From Escherichia coli (GTDB lineage: Bacteria > Pseudomonadota > Gammaproteobacteria > Enterobacterales > Enterobacteriaceae), in the NCBI RefSeq assembly GCF_011881725.1, contig NZ_JAATUR010000001.1, positions 62,001 through 126,000 of the forward strand: a DNA stretch of 64,000 nt. The letters are read 5' to 3'. The notes under the pieces are model-generated. The model saw only the letters and a program-made list of their open reading frames with translations. It did no database searches and was not told the origin of the DNA. Positions within the stretch are counted from its first letter, which is position 1, and every line of letters starts with the position of its first letter. The translations under genes were made by a program, and so were the position numbers. This document shows positions 1 to 8,993 of this stretch, in pieces.

Positions 1-1278
1 GGTAAAACCAGGAACAGTGTCGCGGATCGCTTCGATCTCATTAATGATCGAATCTTCTGAACGGCTCTGAATAATGCGCCCTTCATGCTCGGTAATAGAG
101 CAGAAAGAACAGCCGCCAAAGCAGCCACGCATAATGTTGACCGAGAAACGAATCATTTCGTAAGCCGGAATACGGGCATTGCCGTAGGCCGGATGCGGCA
201 CACGCTTGTACGGCAGCGCAAAAACACTGTCCATCTCTTCGGTAGAAAGCGGAATAGCTGGCGGGTTGATCCACACATAGCGGTCGCCATGTTTTTGCAT
301 CAATGCCCGGGCGCAGCCTGGGTTGGTTTCGTGGTGCAGAATACGTGAAGCATGGGCGTACAGCACTTTATCGCCCTTCACTTTCTCGAAAGAAGGCAGC
401 AATACGTAGGTTTTTTCCCACGGTTTCGGGCGCGGCGGCTGCACGGTTACAGCTTTCGCTTCCTGCTTTTTCGGTGCTACCGGTTTGTTATCAGCACACG
501 GCAGGTCTTCACCATACGGATGCGGGATCGGGTCTATTTTCCCTGGGGTATCGAGACGGGTGGAATCCACACCGCTCCAGCCAGGCAGCGCCTCTTTCAC
601 AATAATCGCGGTATTGCGCACATCGCGGATTTCGCTAATCGGCTCGCCCATCGCCAGACGGTGCGCAACTTCCACCAGTGGACGCTCACCATTACCGAAC
701 ATCAACATGTCGGCTTTGGAATCCACCAGCACGGAACGGCGCACGGTATCAGACCAGTAATCATAATGCGCAGTACGACGCAGGCTGGCCTCGATACCGC
801 CGAGGATCACCGGTACATCTTTCCACGCCTCTTTACAACGCTGGGTATAAACCAGCGTTGCACGATCCGGGCGCTTACCCGCGACGTTATCTGGCGTGTA
901 AGCATCGTCATGACGCAAACGGCGATCGGCGGTGTAACGGTTAATCATCGAGTCCATGTTGCCTGCGGTAACGCCGAAAAACAGATTCGGTTTGCCCAGA
1001 CGCATAAAGTCGTCTTTGCTGCTCCAGTCCGGCTGGGCGATGATCCCGACGCGAAAACCTTGTGCTTCCAGCATACGACCGCAAATCGCCATCCCGAAGC
1101 TCGGGTGGTCAACATATGCGTCGCCTGTAACCAAAATGATGTCGCAGCTATCCCAGCCAAGTTGATCCATCTCTTCACGAGACATCGGCAAAAACGGTGC
1201 CGGTCCAAAACAGGCGGCCCAGTACTGCGGCCAGGAGAACAGGTCGCGATCCGGTTGGATCAGGGAGATAGAGCTCAT
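1..1278 (-). CDS. ygiQ: YgiQ, radical SAM protein of the UPF0313 family (partial, C-terminus off the left edge)
   Basis: The reading frame runs from ATG at 1278 to the left edge without a stop, giving 426 codons, so the C-terminal part (roughly 300 residues in the family) is missing. The N-terminus [10 protein letters not shown] matches the E. coli protein. A radical-SAM iron-sulfur motif CFGGCSFC (C-x3-C-x2-C) lies near bases 98-121, followed by the start of the TIM-barrel core. The N-terminal 370 residues form the family-specific extension with a GGIEASLRR motif. Radical SAM enzymes use a 4Fe-4S cluster to cleave S-adenosylmethionine; the substrate of YgiQ is not known. The gene is monocistronic here and its upstream side borders accessory block 1. 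Confidence 0.95.
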   Translation of the reverse strand, partial: MSSISLIQPDRDLFSWPQYWAACFGPAPFLPMSREEMDQLGWDSCDIILVTGDAYVDHPSFGMAICGRMLEAQGFRVGIIAQPDWSSKDDFMRLGKPNLFFGVTAGNMDSMINRYTADRRLRHDDAYTPDNVAGKRPDRATLVYTQRCKEAWKDVPVILGGIEASLRRTAHYDYWSDTVRRSVLVDSKADMLMFGNGERPLVEVAHRLAMGEPISEIRDVRNTAIIVKEALPGWSGVDSTRLDTPGKIDPIPHPYGEDLPCADNKPVAPKKQEAKAVTVQPPRPKPWEKTYVLLPSFEKVKGDKVLYAHASRILHHETNPGCARALMQKHGDRYVWINPPAIPLSTEEMDSVFALPYKRVPHPAYGNARIPAYEMIRFSVNIMRGCFGGCSFCSITEHEGRIIQSRSEDSIINEIEAIRDTVPGFT

Positions 1279-1539
1279 TTTGCTTCCAGAAATGGTAAAA
1301 AAATAATCAAAGGCCGGGGATTATACGCTGTATCGCGCGCGGAAATGAAGTGGTGTTGATGAAAGGTTACGAAATACCCTGGCGATAGTTTTTAACAGCC
1401 CAACCATAGCAATCACATTTAAGGCTGGCGGTATCGTGGCAACTGCCGCTACTATTTATGCCGATCAGCAACGCTCGCACAAAATAAGTTATGTTGCACG
1501 ACGATCGGCTATCCGAGGACACCCACAGTAAGGCAAGGT
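1279..1539. other. Intergenic region between ygiQ and the GntR-type regulator
   Basis: These 261 bases hold the divergent promoter regions of ygiQ and the regulator gene. No ORF with a ribosome binding site is visible. An AAGG sequence seven bases before the ATG at 1540 can serve as the regulator's ribosome binding site. The left border of accessory block 1 lies somewhere here; no tRNA, integrase fragment or obvious direct repeat marks it. Confidence 0.5.
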
Positions 1540-2289
1540 ATGGAACAGGTTATTACAAAGCGCCGCTATTACGATATTGGTCTACAGATTGAGGAGTTGC
1601 TGTATTCAGGCGTATTTAAAGCCGGAGAGCGCCTACCTTCAGAACGTGAACTGAGCGAGCGGTTTAATACCAGCCGAACTACCATCCGTGAAGCCATCAT
1701 TATGCTGGAACTGAAAGGCGTGCTGAATGTGAAGCAAGGGTCAGGGATCTTCTTTGTTGATTCCACTGATAAGCTCAATCAAAAATCATTAATGCCGTAT
1801 TCAGAAATTGGCCCGTTTGAACTGTTGCAAGCGCGTCAGGTCATTGAGAGTAATATTACCGGCTTTGCTGCCAGCCAGATCAGCTTCAACGAGTTACAAG
1901 AATTAAAGAAAATCATTGGATTACAGGAAAAAGCCATCGCTGCGGAAAGTGATAAATTTGAAGAACTGGATCACCGTTTTCATAGCCTTATTGCCGAAGC
2001 GACGCAAAATCGGGTACTCATCAAACAAGCAGCCGAATTATGGCGGGCTGTGCGTACAGAAAACCCCCGTTGGAAAAAACTAAACTACAAGTACCTGCAC
2101 GAAAAGCATTTGCGTCTGCAATGGCTGGAAGATCACCGGGCTATTTTCCTTGCGCTGCAACAGAAAGATTCAGAACTTGCCAGGAAAGCGTCCTGGAACC
2201 ATCTGGAAAACAGCAAAAACGAACTGATCAAAATCTTCAAACAAGACGCTTCCATCAGCGATTTTGATGACTTTTTCTTTGCTCGTTAA
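1540..2289 (+). CDS. GntR-family transcriptional regulator, FadR/FCD subgroup, UxuR/ExuR-like
   Basis: This 249-residue protein has an N-terminal winged helix-turn-helix (residues about 5-73) with the GntR signature GERLPSERELSERF and TTIREAIIMLELKGVLNVKQGSGI, closely resembling the UxuR and ExuR hexuronate repressors of E. coli. The C-terminal 150 residues form an FCD-type ligand domain with conserved His residues (DHRFHSL, EDHRAIF). Family members bind sugar acids and release their operators. It lies directly upstream of, and in the same direction as, a sugar-acid dehydrogenase/TRAP operon, so it is inferred to be the local repressor. Three copies of a TTGGTCTA motif in the next intergenic region are candidate operator half-sites. 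The exact effector is unknown. Confidence 0.85.
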   Translation: MEQVITKRRYYDIGLQIEELLYSGVFKAGERLPSERELSERFNTSRTTIREAIIMLELKGVLNVKQGSGIFFVDSTDKLNQKSLMPYSEIGPFELLQARQVIESNITGFAASQISFNELQELKKIIGLQEKAIAAESDKFEELDHRFHSLIAEATQNRVLIKQAAELWRAVRTENPRWKKLNYKYLHEKHLRLQWLEDHRAIFLALQQKDSELARKASWNHLENSKNELIKIFKQDASISDFDDFFFAR

Positions 2290-2368
2290 CCTTCATTAAT
2301 CCTGAGCTGGCGTGAAAAATGACGCTGGCTCGGCGTTCCGCCTTTATCTGGTATACATCCTACCGCCA

Positions 2369-2385
2369 ATTGGTCTAATGAATTA
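2369..2385 (+). promoter_or_regulatory. Candidate operator, copy 1 (TTGGTCTAATGAATTA)
   Basis: The 17-mer attggtctaatgaatta recurs at 2530-2546 with two differences (a/t at the first base, a/g at the tenth). The TTGGT half resembles the left half of UxuR/ExuR/FadR-family operators. The partner half is poorly conserved. Confidence 0.45.
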
Positions 2386-2529
2386 GCGCCAGTTATTCCC
2401 TAACAACCTATCTCTAAAAAATTTTTCATTTCACAAAACAACTTAACTTATTGATATTAATAACGATTATTATTTATCGTTCTTTTTCTTATCTCTACCT
2501 TTATTCTCAAGCGTGATGCATCCCTCTAT

Positions 2530-2565
2530 TTTGGTCTAGTGAATTATGTAAATTGGTCTACACAC
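2530..2565 (+). promoter_or_regulatory. Candidate operator, copies 2 and 3
   Basis: Copy 2 is TTTGGTCTAGTGAATTA (2530-2546). A third TTGGTCTA follows at 2553-2560, 22 bases downstream of the second. This tandem lies only 26-60 bases before the first structural gene, overlapping the likely transcription start, which fits repression. Confidence 0.45.
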
Positions 2566-2590
2566 AATCACTACACGGAGTAAGAGCATA

Positions 2591-4063
2591 ATGTCAGGGA
2601 ACGAGAGCATCACTGTCGCCCGCTATGATCAGGTAACTACCTGGCCTCGGAACGGCTTACTGTCAGATATTGTCCATATTGGTTTTGGCGCTTTTCATCG
2701 GGGACACCAGGCTGTCTATACGGATCTCACCAATCAGCTTTCGGAAACCCGCTGGGGGATCTTTGAGATCAACCTTTTTGGTGATGCTCAACTGATCGAA
2801 AACTTAAATGCGCAAAATGGGCTGTTTTCGGTTGTGGAAACGTCTGCATCGCAATCTACCTCACGCCTTGTGCGTTCGGTGACTGGCGGTATTCATACCC
2901 CCATAGATGGCATTGCAGCAGCAATCCAGAAATTGACTGAATCTCAGGTAAAAATCGTTTCATTAACCATCACTGAGAAAGGCTATTGCCTCGACCCACA
3001 AACGCGATTACTTGATCTCACTAATGGATTAATCCAACACGATCTACAAAACCCGGATGCGCCTCAGTCGGCTATTGGCTTGATCGTCTGTGCTTTGCAA
3101 CAACGTAAAGCAGCCGGACTCGCCGCTTTTAGCGTGCTCTCCTGCGATAACTTGCCAGACAATGGGCATCTGACGCGAAATGCCGTTCTCGGTTTTGCCC
3201 GACAGCTGGACCGGCCCCTGGCTCAGTGGATCGAAGAAAATGTCTCATTTCCAGGCACTATGGTAGACCGCATTGTTCCGGCAATGACCGAATCGCAATT
3301 CGCCTTACTGCAAACTAAAACCGGTTATGCCGATCCCTGCGGGATCGTCTGCGAATCATTTCGTCAGTGGGTAATCGAAGATAATTTTGTGCGCGGGCGA
3401 CCGGAATGGGATAAAGCAGGCGCGACGTTTGTCAGCAATGTTCAGCCTTATGAAGAAATGAAGTTACGCATGTTAAACGGTAGCCATTCATTTCTGGCCT
3501 ATAACGGCTCACTGGCAGGCTATGAATTTATCTGGCAATGCATGGAAGACGCTGATTTTCGTTCCATTACCCGCCAACTGATGATTAATGAACAAGCCCG
3601 AACACTTAATCCAGACTTAAATATCGACGCCCAGGAATACGCCGACCTGTTAATTGAACGCTTTAGCAACCGTAATGTTGCACACCGTACCGGGCAAATC
3701 GCTATGGACGGTTCGCAAAAACTTCCCCAGCGAGCGCTGACTCCCTGGCTGAAATTACATCAGCAAAAGCAAAGTAATGCAGTTCTGTCACTACTCGTTG
3801 CTGGTTGGTTACATTATGTCATTGAAGCTGTTGAGAAAAATCAGTCTGTTGCCGATCCAATGGCTGAACAATTTCATGCGCTAATAAAAGGACAACAAGA
3901 CGCATGGCAACAGGCGCTCGTATTACTGCACCTTAGCGCCATATTTGGTGAATTAAGCAATCATCAACCATTTATAAATGAAATAAAAATCGCCTTTGTG
4001 AATATAAAAAACAAAGGCATCAAGGCCACCATTAGCCAATTATTATCGGATGAGCAGAAATGA
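2591..4063 (+). CDS. Mannitol-dehydrogenase-family oxidoreductase, UxuB (fructuronate reductase)-like
   Basis: The 490-residue product belongs to the polyol-specific long-chain dehydrogenases and aligns over its whole length with UxuB (486 residues), which interconverts D-fructuronate and D-mannonate with NAD(H). Visible family motifs include GFGAFHRGHQAVYTD near residue 31, VSLTITEKGYC near 135, CDNLPDNG near 190 and the catalytic KLRMLNGSHSF near 295. It is the first gene of the operon and overlaps the next gene by four bases (ATGA). K-12 already has uxuB and uxaB elsewhere, so this is a specialised paralogue or a xenologue; its precise hexonate is not determinable from sequence. Confidence 0.88.
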   Translation: MSGNESITVARYDQVTTWPRNGLLSDIVHIGFGAFHRGHQAVYTDLTNQLSETRWGIFEINLFGDAQLIENLNAQNGLFSVVETSASQSTSRLVRSVTGGIHTPIDGIAAAIQKLTESQVKIVSLTITEKGYCLDPQTRLLDLTNGLIQHDLQNPDAPQSAIGLIVCALQQRKAAGLAAFSVLSCDNLPDNGHLTRNAVLGFARQLDRPLAQWIEENVSFPGTMVDRIVPAMTESQFALLQTKTGYADPCGIVCESFRQWVIEDNFVRGRPEWDKAGATFVSNVQPYEEMKLRMLNGSHSFLAYNGSLAGYEFIWQCMEDADFRSITRQLMINEQARTLNPDLNIDAQEYADLLIERFSNRNVAHRTGQIAMDGSQKLPQRALTPWLKLHQQKQSNAVLSLLVAGWLHYVIEAVEKNQSVADPMAEQFHALIKGQQDAWQQALVLLHLSAIFGELSNHQPFINEIKIAFVNIKNKGIKATISQLLSDEQK

Positions 4064-5076
4064 AAACATTAATTTGTCAGCAGCCTGGCGTTATGGAATA
4101 TGTGGAAAGGGAAATTCCCACACCAGCAGATAATGAAGTGCTATTAAGAATCAAAGCGGTGGGAATTTGTGGTACTGACATTCACGCATTTGCCGGCAGA
4201 CAGCCTTTTTTTAGCTATCCACGTGTATTAGGTCATGAAATATGCGCCGAAGCGGTTTCGCGAGGCAGTCAGTGCCAAACAGCACAGCCAGGCCAGCGCT
4301 ATTCCGTCATCCCATGCATTCCGTGTGGCGAGTGCGCAGCCTGTCGGGAAGAGAAAACGAACTGCTGTGAACGTGTTTCTCTATATGGCGTGCATCAGGA
4401 TGGCGGTTTTAGTGAGTACCTTGCGGTACGTGAAAACAACCTTATACCGCTCCCCGACGAGGTCAGCGACAGTGCCGGAGCATTGGTGGAATGTTTCGCC
4501 ATTGGTGCACATGCCGTTCGCCGGGCTGAGATTAAGGCTGAACAAAACGTACTGGTGATTGGTGCCGGACCAATCGGTCTGGCTACCGCCGCCATCGCCA
4601 GGGCTAAAGGAGCGCATGTTGTTGTTGCTGATATTGATAATCAACGTCGCCAGCATGTCGTGCAGAATCTAGCTATTAATGCCTTCGACCCAACACGGGA
4701 AGATTTTATTGCTACGCTTCGTGAGACCTTTGGAGGCGAACTGGCTTGCGTAGTCCTGGATGCTACCGGAAATAAGGCCTCAATGAGCCAGGACGTCAAT
4801 CTTATTCGTCATGGCGGCAAAATTGTTTTCGTCGGTTTGTATATTGGTGAACTCGTTATTGACGATCCAACCTTCCACAAAAAAGAGACAACTTTACTCA
4901 GTAGTCGTAATGCCACGCGAGAAGATTTTGCGTTGGTGATTGAACTGATGCGCAGCAATAAAATTCACGAAAATTTAATGAAAAACCAGGAATTCGATTT
5001 CTTTAGTGTTGGCGAAGATTACCAACGTAACGTTGTAGAAAATAAAAATATGGTCAAGGGTGTGATCACTTTTTAA
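4060..5076 (+). CDS. Zinc-dependent alcohol dehydrogenase, LgoD/RspB-like hexonate 5-dehydrogenase
   Basis: This 338-residue medium-chain dehydrogenase shows the catalytic zinc site (Cys37, His59, Glu60 in CGTDIH and GHE), the structural zinc cysteines (Cys89, 92, 95, 103) and a GAGPIG nucleotide-binding loop at 168-173. The segment QPFFSYPRVLGHEIC and the C-terminal half resemble LgoD (YjjN), the L-galactonate 5-dehydrogenase of E. coli, more than RspB. A likely reaction is oxidation of an L-hexonate to a 5-keto product (fructuronate or tagaturonate) that the neighbouring UxuB-like enzyme could reduce. The start ATG overlaps the upstream stop codon, indicating translational coupling. Confidence 0.85.
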   Translation: MKTLICQQPGVMEYVEREIPTPADNEVLLRIKAVGICGTDIHAFAGRQPFFSYPRVLGHEICAEAVSRGSQCQTAQPGQRYSVIPCIPCGECAACREEKTNCCERVSLYGVHQDGGFSEYLAVRENNLIPLPDEVSDSAGALVECFAIGAHAVRRAEIKAEQNVLVIGAGPIGLATAAIARAKGAHVVVADIDNQRRQHVVQNLAINAFDPTREDFIATLRETFGGELACVVLDATGNKASMSQDVNLIRHGGKIVFVGLYIGELVIDDPTFHKKETTLLSSRNATREDFALVIELMRSNKIHENLMKNQEFDFFSVGEDYQRNVVENKNMVKGVITF

Positions 5077-5086
5077 GGGAACTAAT

Positions 5087-6097
5087 ATGACTACTGTTTA
5101 TGTCAGTGAAGCAAATTTAAAATCACTGGTACACCACAAATTACATACAGTCGGACTGGATTCCGACACCGCACAACAGGTTACTGATGTTTTAGTACAT
5201 GCCGATATTACAGGTGTGCATTCTCATGGTGTCATGCGTGTTGAGCATTATTGCACCCGCCTTGCTGCCGGAGGATTAAATAAAGCCGCGCAGTTTAGCA
5301 TTGAGCAAATTTCACCGTCAGTGGCAATTCTCGACTCTGACGACGGAATGGGACATTCCGCATTAATTAGCGCCACAGAGCATGCCATTAAACTGGCCCA
5401 GCAAGAAGGTCTCGGTTTTGTTAGCGTTAAAAACACCTCTCACTGTGGCGCATTATCTTATTTTGCAGAGATGGTCACCAACAAAGGGTTGGTTGCTATT
5501 GTAATGACGCAAACCGATACCTGCGTGGCTCCTTATGGCGGTGCCGAACGCTTTTTGGGAACTAACCCCATCGCCTTCGGTTTCCCGGTGGAAAACAGCC
5601 ACCCGATGATTGTTGATATGGCGACCAGTGCCACTGCTTTCGGCAAAATACTCCATGCAAAGGAAACCGGCAAACATATTGGTGAAGGACTGGCGATAGA
5701 TAAAGACGGCTATGGCACCACTGATCCGCATAAGATTGAAAATCTGCTACCTTTCGGCCAACACAAAGGGTCAGGCATTGCGCTGGCAATAGATGCACTG
5801 ACAGGCGTGCTGATGAATGCGAATTTTGGCAACCATATTGTTCGCATGTATGGCGATTATGACAAGATGCGTAAGTTAGCAAGTTTGGTTATTGCCATCG
5901 ATCCGAAAAAACTCGGCAACCCTGTTTTTGCAAACACCATGGCGCAAATGGTCACGGAGTTGCATGCCGTTAAACCGGTGCCAGGTATCGAAAAAGTGTT
6001 AGCACCGAACGATCCACAAATGCGCTACAAAGAAAAATGTCAGCAGGAAGGTATTCCGGTTCCGGCAGGGATTTTCCATTATCTGGCTGAGAATTAA
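5087..6097 (+). CDS. Ldh2/malate-L-lactate dehydrogenase-family oxidoreductase (YiaK/AllD-like)
   Basis: The 336-residue protein has the hallmarks of the Ldh2/YlbC fold: HADITGVHSHG near residue 43, the SHCGALSYF and GTNPIAFGFP motifs, and LPFGQHKGSG near 222. Relatives use NAD(P)H to reduce 2-keto acids (2,3-diketo-L-gulonate for YiaK) or oxidise 2-hydroxy acids (ureidoglycolate for AllD). It follows the previous gene by ten bases with a GGAA-type ribosome binding site. Its place in the pathway is unclear: it may open a second entry route for a keto-acid, as YiaK does next to the YiaMNO TRAP transporter in K-12. Substrate assignment would be a guess. Confidence 0.85.
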   Translation: MTTVYVSEANLKSLVHHKLHTVGLDSDTAQQVTDVLVHADITGVHSHGVMRVEHYCTRLAAGGLNKAAQFSIEQISPSVAILDSDDGMGHSALISATEHAIKLAQQEGLGFVSVKNTSHCGALSYFAEMVTNKGLVAIVMTQTDTCVAPYGGAERFLGTNPIAFGFPVENSHPMIVDMATSATAFGKILHAKETGKHIGEGLAIDKDGYGTTDPHKIENLLPFGQHKGSGIALAIDALTGVLMNANFGNHIVRMYGDYDKMRKLASLVIAIDPKKLGNPVFANTMAQMVTELHAVKPVPGIEKVLAPNDPQMRYKEKCQQEGIPVPAGIFHYLAEN

Positions 6098-6169
6098 AAA
6101 CCACTTTTTATTATAACGATAGAAAAACGCAGTATTTATCGTTTCTGTTATATTAACCAGGAGCAGGAT

Positions 6170-7153
6170 ATGAAAGCACTTCGTCCTCTGACGGCATCGC
6201 TTATGCTGTTAACCAGTTGTTTATTAATTTCCAATACCACACTGGCGAAAACAACATTAAAACTGAGTCACAATCAGGATAAAAGCCATGCTGTCCATAA
6301 AGCATTAAGCTATTTAGCTGATAAAACCAAAGAGTATTCTAATGGTGAATTAGTTATTCGTATTTACCCAAATGCGACATTAGGAAACGAGCGTGAATCA
6401 CTGGAGTTAATGAACTCCGGCGCATTACAGATGGTGAAAGTGAACGCTGCGTCACTGGAATCTTTCGCCCCGGATTACAGTCTTTTCAGTCTGCCATTCT
6501 TATTCCGCGACCGCGATCATTATTATCGTGTTCTGCAAAGTGATTTAGGTAAAAAAATACTTAAGTCATCAGAAAGCAAAGGTTTTGTTGGTATCACATA
6601 TTATGACGGCGGCGCGAGAAGTTTTTACGCCAATAAACCAATTACAAAACCTGAAGATTTAGCAGGAATGAAAATCAGGGTTCAACAAAGCCCCAGCGCC
6701 ATTGCGATGATGAAAGCGCTGGGCGGTGTTGCCACTCCTATGGCGCAGGGTGAACTCTACACCGCCCTTCAGCAAAGTGTGGTTAATGGCGGGGAGAACA
6801 ATACCGTTGTCTTTTCCGATATGCGTCACGCCGAAGTGGCAAAAGTCTATTCTCGTGATGAACACACCATGGTGCCTGATGTATTAATTATCAGCACCAA
6901 TGTATTGAATAAACTTGGTGACAAAGAGCGCACGGCATTATTAAAAGCAGCCGACGAGTCAATGATGCAAATGAAGGATGTCATCTGGCCTGCGGCAGAA
7001 AAAGAAGCCTACGAAAAAATGAAAGGGATGAACGCAACAGTGGTTGATGTTGATAAATCCGCCTTCAAGGAACGCGTAAAACCTCTCTATGATGAATTCA
7101 AGGCGAAAGATGCACAATCGGCTAAAAACCTTGAGCAAGTAGAAAATATGTAA
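6170..7153 (+). CDS. TRAP transporter substrate-binding protein, DctP family
   Basis: This 327-residue protein starts with a signal peptide (MKALRPLTASLMLLTSC... ending near NTTLA, residues 1-26) and has the DctP fold, with typical segments NATLGNERES, GMKIRVQQSP (containing the family's conserved Arg that binds the substrate carboxylate) and GELYTALQQSVVNGGENN. It delivers an anionic solute, probably a sugar acid, to the QM permease encoded downstream. A GGAG ribosome binding site sits eight bases before the ATG. A hairpin directly after the stop codon separates it from the permease genes, fitting the usual excess of binding protein over permease. Confidence 0.92.
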   Translation: MKALRPLTASLMLLTSCLLISNTTLAKTTLKLSHNQDKSHAVHKALSYLADKTKEYSNGELVIRIYPNATLGNERESLELMNSGALQMVKVNAASLESFAPDYSLFSLPFLFRDRDHYYRVLQSDLGKKILKSSESKGFVGITYYDGGARSFYANKPITKPEDLAGMKIRVQQSPSAIAMMKALGGVATPMAQGELYTALQQSVVNGGENNTVVFSDMRHAEVAKVYSRDEHTMVPDVLIISTNVLNKLGDKERTALLKAADESMMQMKDVIWPAAEKEAYEKMKGMNATVVDVDKSAFKERVKPLYDEFKAKDAQSAKNLEQVENM

Positions 7154-7160
7154 CTCTAAT

Positions 7161-7183
7161 GGGCAGGTAATTCCTGCCCTTTT
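7161..7183 (+). terminator. Intra-operon hairpin with T-run between binding protein and permease genes
   Basis: GGGCAGG (7161-7167) pairs perfectly with CCTGCCC (7173-7179) across a five-base loop and is followed by TTTT. It sits eight bases after the stop of the DctP gene, where it could act as a leaky terminator or as a 3'-end stabiliser of the upstream transcript. Confidence 0.7.
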
Positions 7184-7194
7184 ATGGAAGACTT

Positions 7195-7677
7195 ATGCGA
7201 ACACTCACTCATATTCTTAATAAGATCCTTGCCGGATGTTGCAGCGTCATTCTTGCCATTATGGTGTTCTGCGTAACCTGGCAAGTGATTGCTCGTTTTG
7301 TTTTTAATGCTCCCAGCACTGTACTCGATGAATTCACCCAGATTTTATTTATGTGGATGATTTTACTTGGCGGTGTATATACTGCGGGGTTAAAAAAACA
7401 TCTGGCCATTGATTTGTTGGCTCAAAAACTTCCGGCGACATCCGCTCTGACGCTTGACAGCTTTATCCAAATTATTATTACAGTATTTGCGGTTATTTTC
7501 ATGATCTATGGCGGGAATATTGTTGTTGAAAAAGCACAACATGTTGGACAAATTTCTCCAGTATTAAAATGGCCGATGGATAAAGTCTATTGGGTTATGC
7601 CTGTCAGTGGGCTTATTCTGGTCTGGTATTCAGTGATGAATATTATCGACAACTATCGTAAACAGAATTCTCATTAA
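7195..7677 (+). CDS. TRAP transporter small permease, DctQ family
   Basis: The 160-residue membrane protein has four predicted transmembrane segments (about 13-35, 47-66, 86-108, 129-150) and the DctQ motif WQVIARFVFN followed by DEFTQILFMWMILLGG. In TRAP transporters the small Q subunit pairs with the large M subunit. The stop is ten bases before the DctM start. Confidence 0.9.
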   Translation: MRTLTHILNKILAGCCSVILAIMVFCVTWQVIARFVFNAPSTVLDEFTQILFMWMILLGGVYTAGLKKHLAIDLLAQKLPATSALTLDSFIQIIITVFAVIFMIYGGNIVVEKAQHVGQISPVLKWPMDKVYWVMPVSGLILVWYSVMNIIDNYRKQNSH

Positions 7678-7687
7678 CGAGGGAAAT

Positions 7688-8992
7688 ATGGACTTTGAAT
7701 ATATCTACCCCGTCTTAATTTTATTTGGCAGTTTTGCCGTCATGTTGGCAATAGGTGTGCCAATTACTTTTGCTATTGGCCTTTCTTCGCTGTTATCTAT
7801 TATTACTGCGTTACCGCCCGATGCCGCCATCTCTGTTATTTCGCAAAAGATGACTGTGGGCCTGGATGGCTTTACGCTATTAGCTATCCCATTTTTCGTG
7901 TTAGCCGGAAACATTATGAATACCGGTGGTATCGCCCGACGACTGGTAAACCTGGCTCAAGCGTTGGTTGGACGTCTTCCTGGCTCACTGGCCCATTGTA
8001 ATATCCTCGCGAATACACTATTTGGTGCGATTTCAGGCTCTGCGGTTGCATCAGCTGCTGCGGTAGGTGGAATTATGTCACCCTTGCAGGAAAAAGAGGG
8101 CTATGATCCGGCGTTCTCGGCGGCGGTTAATATTGCCTCTGCCCCCATTGGTCTGATGATCCCCCCGAGCAATGTGTTGATTGTCTATTCACTCGCCAGC
8201 GGAGGGACTTCTGTTGCTGCGTTGTTCTTAGCCGGATACCTGCCAGGTATTCTTACAGCTGTTGCTTTAATGTTTGTAGCTGCACTTTATGCACGACGTA
8301 ACCATTATCCGGTGGCCGAACGCATCAATTTTCATCAGTTTTTGCAGGTATTCCGCGCATCAATTCCCAGCCTGATGCTTATTTTTATCATTATTGGCGG
8401 TATTATCGCGGGGGTATTTACGCCCACAGAAGCATCAGCAATTGCGGTAATTTATAGTTTAGCCCTGGCGATGATTTACCGTGAAATCACTCTCAAGAAA
8501 CTTAATGACATCCTGTTAGATTCCGTAGTAACCAGTTCCATTGTTCTGTTACTGGTAGGCTGTTCAATGGGGATGTCGTGGGCCATGACGAATGCTGATG
8601 TTCCTGAATTGATCAACGAACTGATTACTCGCGTTTCGGATAACAAATGGGTCATTCTGTTTATTATTAATATCATTCTGTTGATCGTCGGCACCTTTAT
8701 GGATATCACACCAGCGATCCTGATATTTACACCTATTTTCCTGCCGATCGCCCAACATCTGGGGATTGATCCCATTCACTTCGGCATAATAATGGTTTTC
8801 AACTTAACCATTGGCCTTTGCACACCACCTGTCGGCACCATTCTGTTTGTGGGGTGCAGCATTGGCAAGGTCAGTATCGACAGGGCAATAAAACCATTAC
8901 TGCCGATGTTTCTGGCATTGTTTGTAGTAATGGCAATGATTTGTTATTTCCCACAACTAAGTCTGATGCTGCCGGGGTTATTTTCGACCTGA
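7688..8992 (+). CDS. TRAP transporter large permease, DctM family
   Basis: The 434-residue protein is highly hydrophobic throughout with about 12 membrane segments and the DctM signatures LDGFTLLAIPFFVLAGNIM, LFGAISGSAVASAAAVGG and IPPSNVLIVY. It forms the sodium-dependent transport channel with DctQ and receives substrate from the DctP protein. GAGGGAAAT just before the ATG supplies the ribosome binding site. It is the last gene of the operon and a strong hairpin follows at once. K-12 carries one other TRAP system (YiaMNO). Confidence 0.92.
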   Translation: MDFEYIYPVLILFGSFAVMLAIGVPITFAIGLSSLLSIITALPPDAAISVISQKMTVGLDGFTLLAIPFFVLAGNIMNTGGIARRLVNLAQALVGRLPGSLAHCNILANTLFGAISGSAVASAAAVGGIMSPLQEKEGYDPAFSAAVNIASAPIGLMIPPSNVLIVYSLASGGTSVAALFLAGYLPGILTAVALMFVAALYARRNHYPVAERINFHQFLQVFRASIPSLMLIFIIIGGIIAGVFTPTEASAIAVIYSLALAMIYREITLKKLNDILLDSVVTSSIVLLLVGCSMGMSWAMTNADVPELINELITRVSDNKWVILFIINIILLIVGTFMDITPAILIFTPIFLPIAQHLGIDPIHFGIIMVFNLTIGLCTPPVGTILFVGCSIGKVSIDRAIKPLLPMFLALFVVMAMICYFPQLSLMLPGLFST

Positions 8993-8993
8993 T

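Larger units (their letters stand above)
2290..2590. promoter_or_regulatory. Control region of the hexonate/TRAP operon
   Basis: This 301-base gap has no gene. It contains TGGTATAC (2349-2356), which resembles the core of UxuR/ExuR operators, and three TTGGTCTA elements at 2370-2377, 2531-2538 and 2553-2560. The sequence between about 2410 and 2520 is AT-rich. A GGAG stretch (2577-2580) precedes the next ATG by ten bases. I infer that the regulator acts here; no experiment is implied. Confidence 0.6.

Noticed and set aside
352..1359. Long plus-strand frame of 335 codons across ygiQ
   Set aside because: It is antisense to ygiQ, whose radical SAM motif and E. coli sequence identify the real strand.
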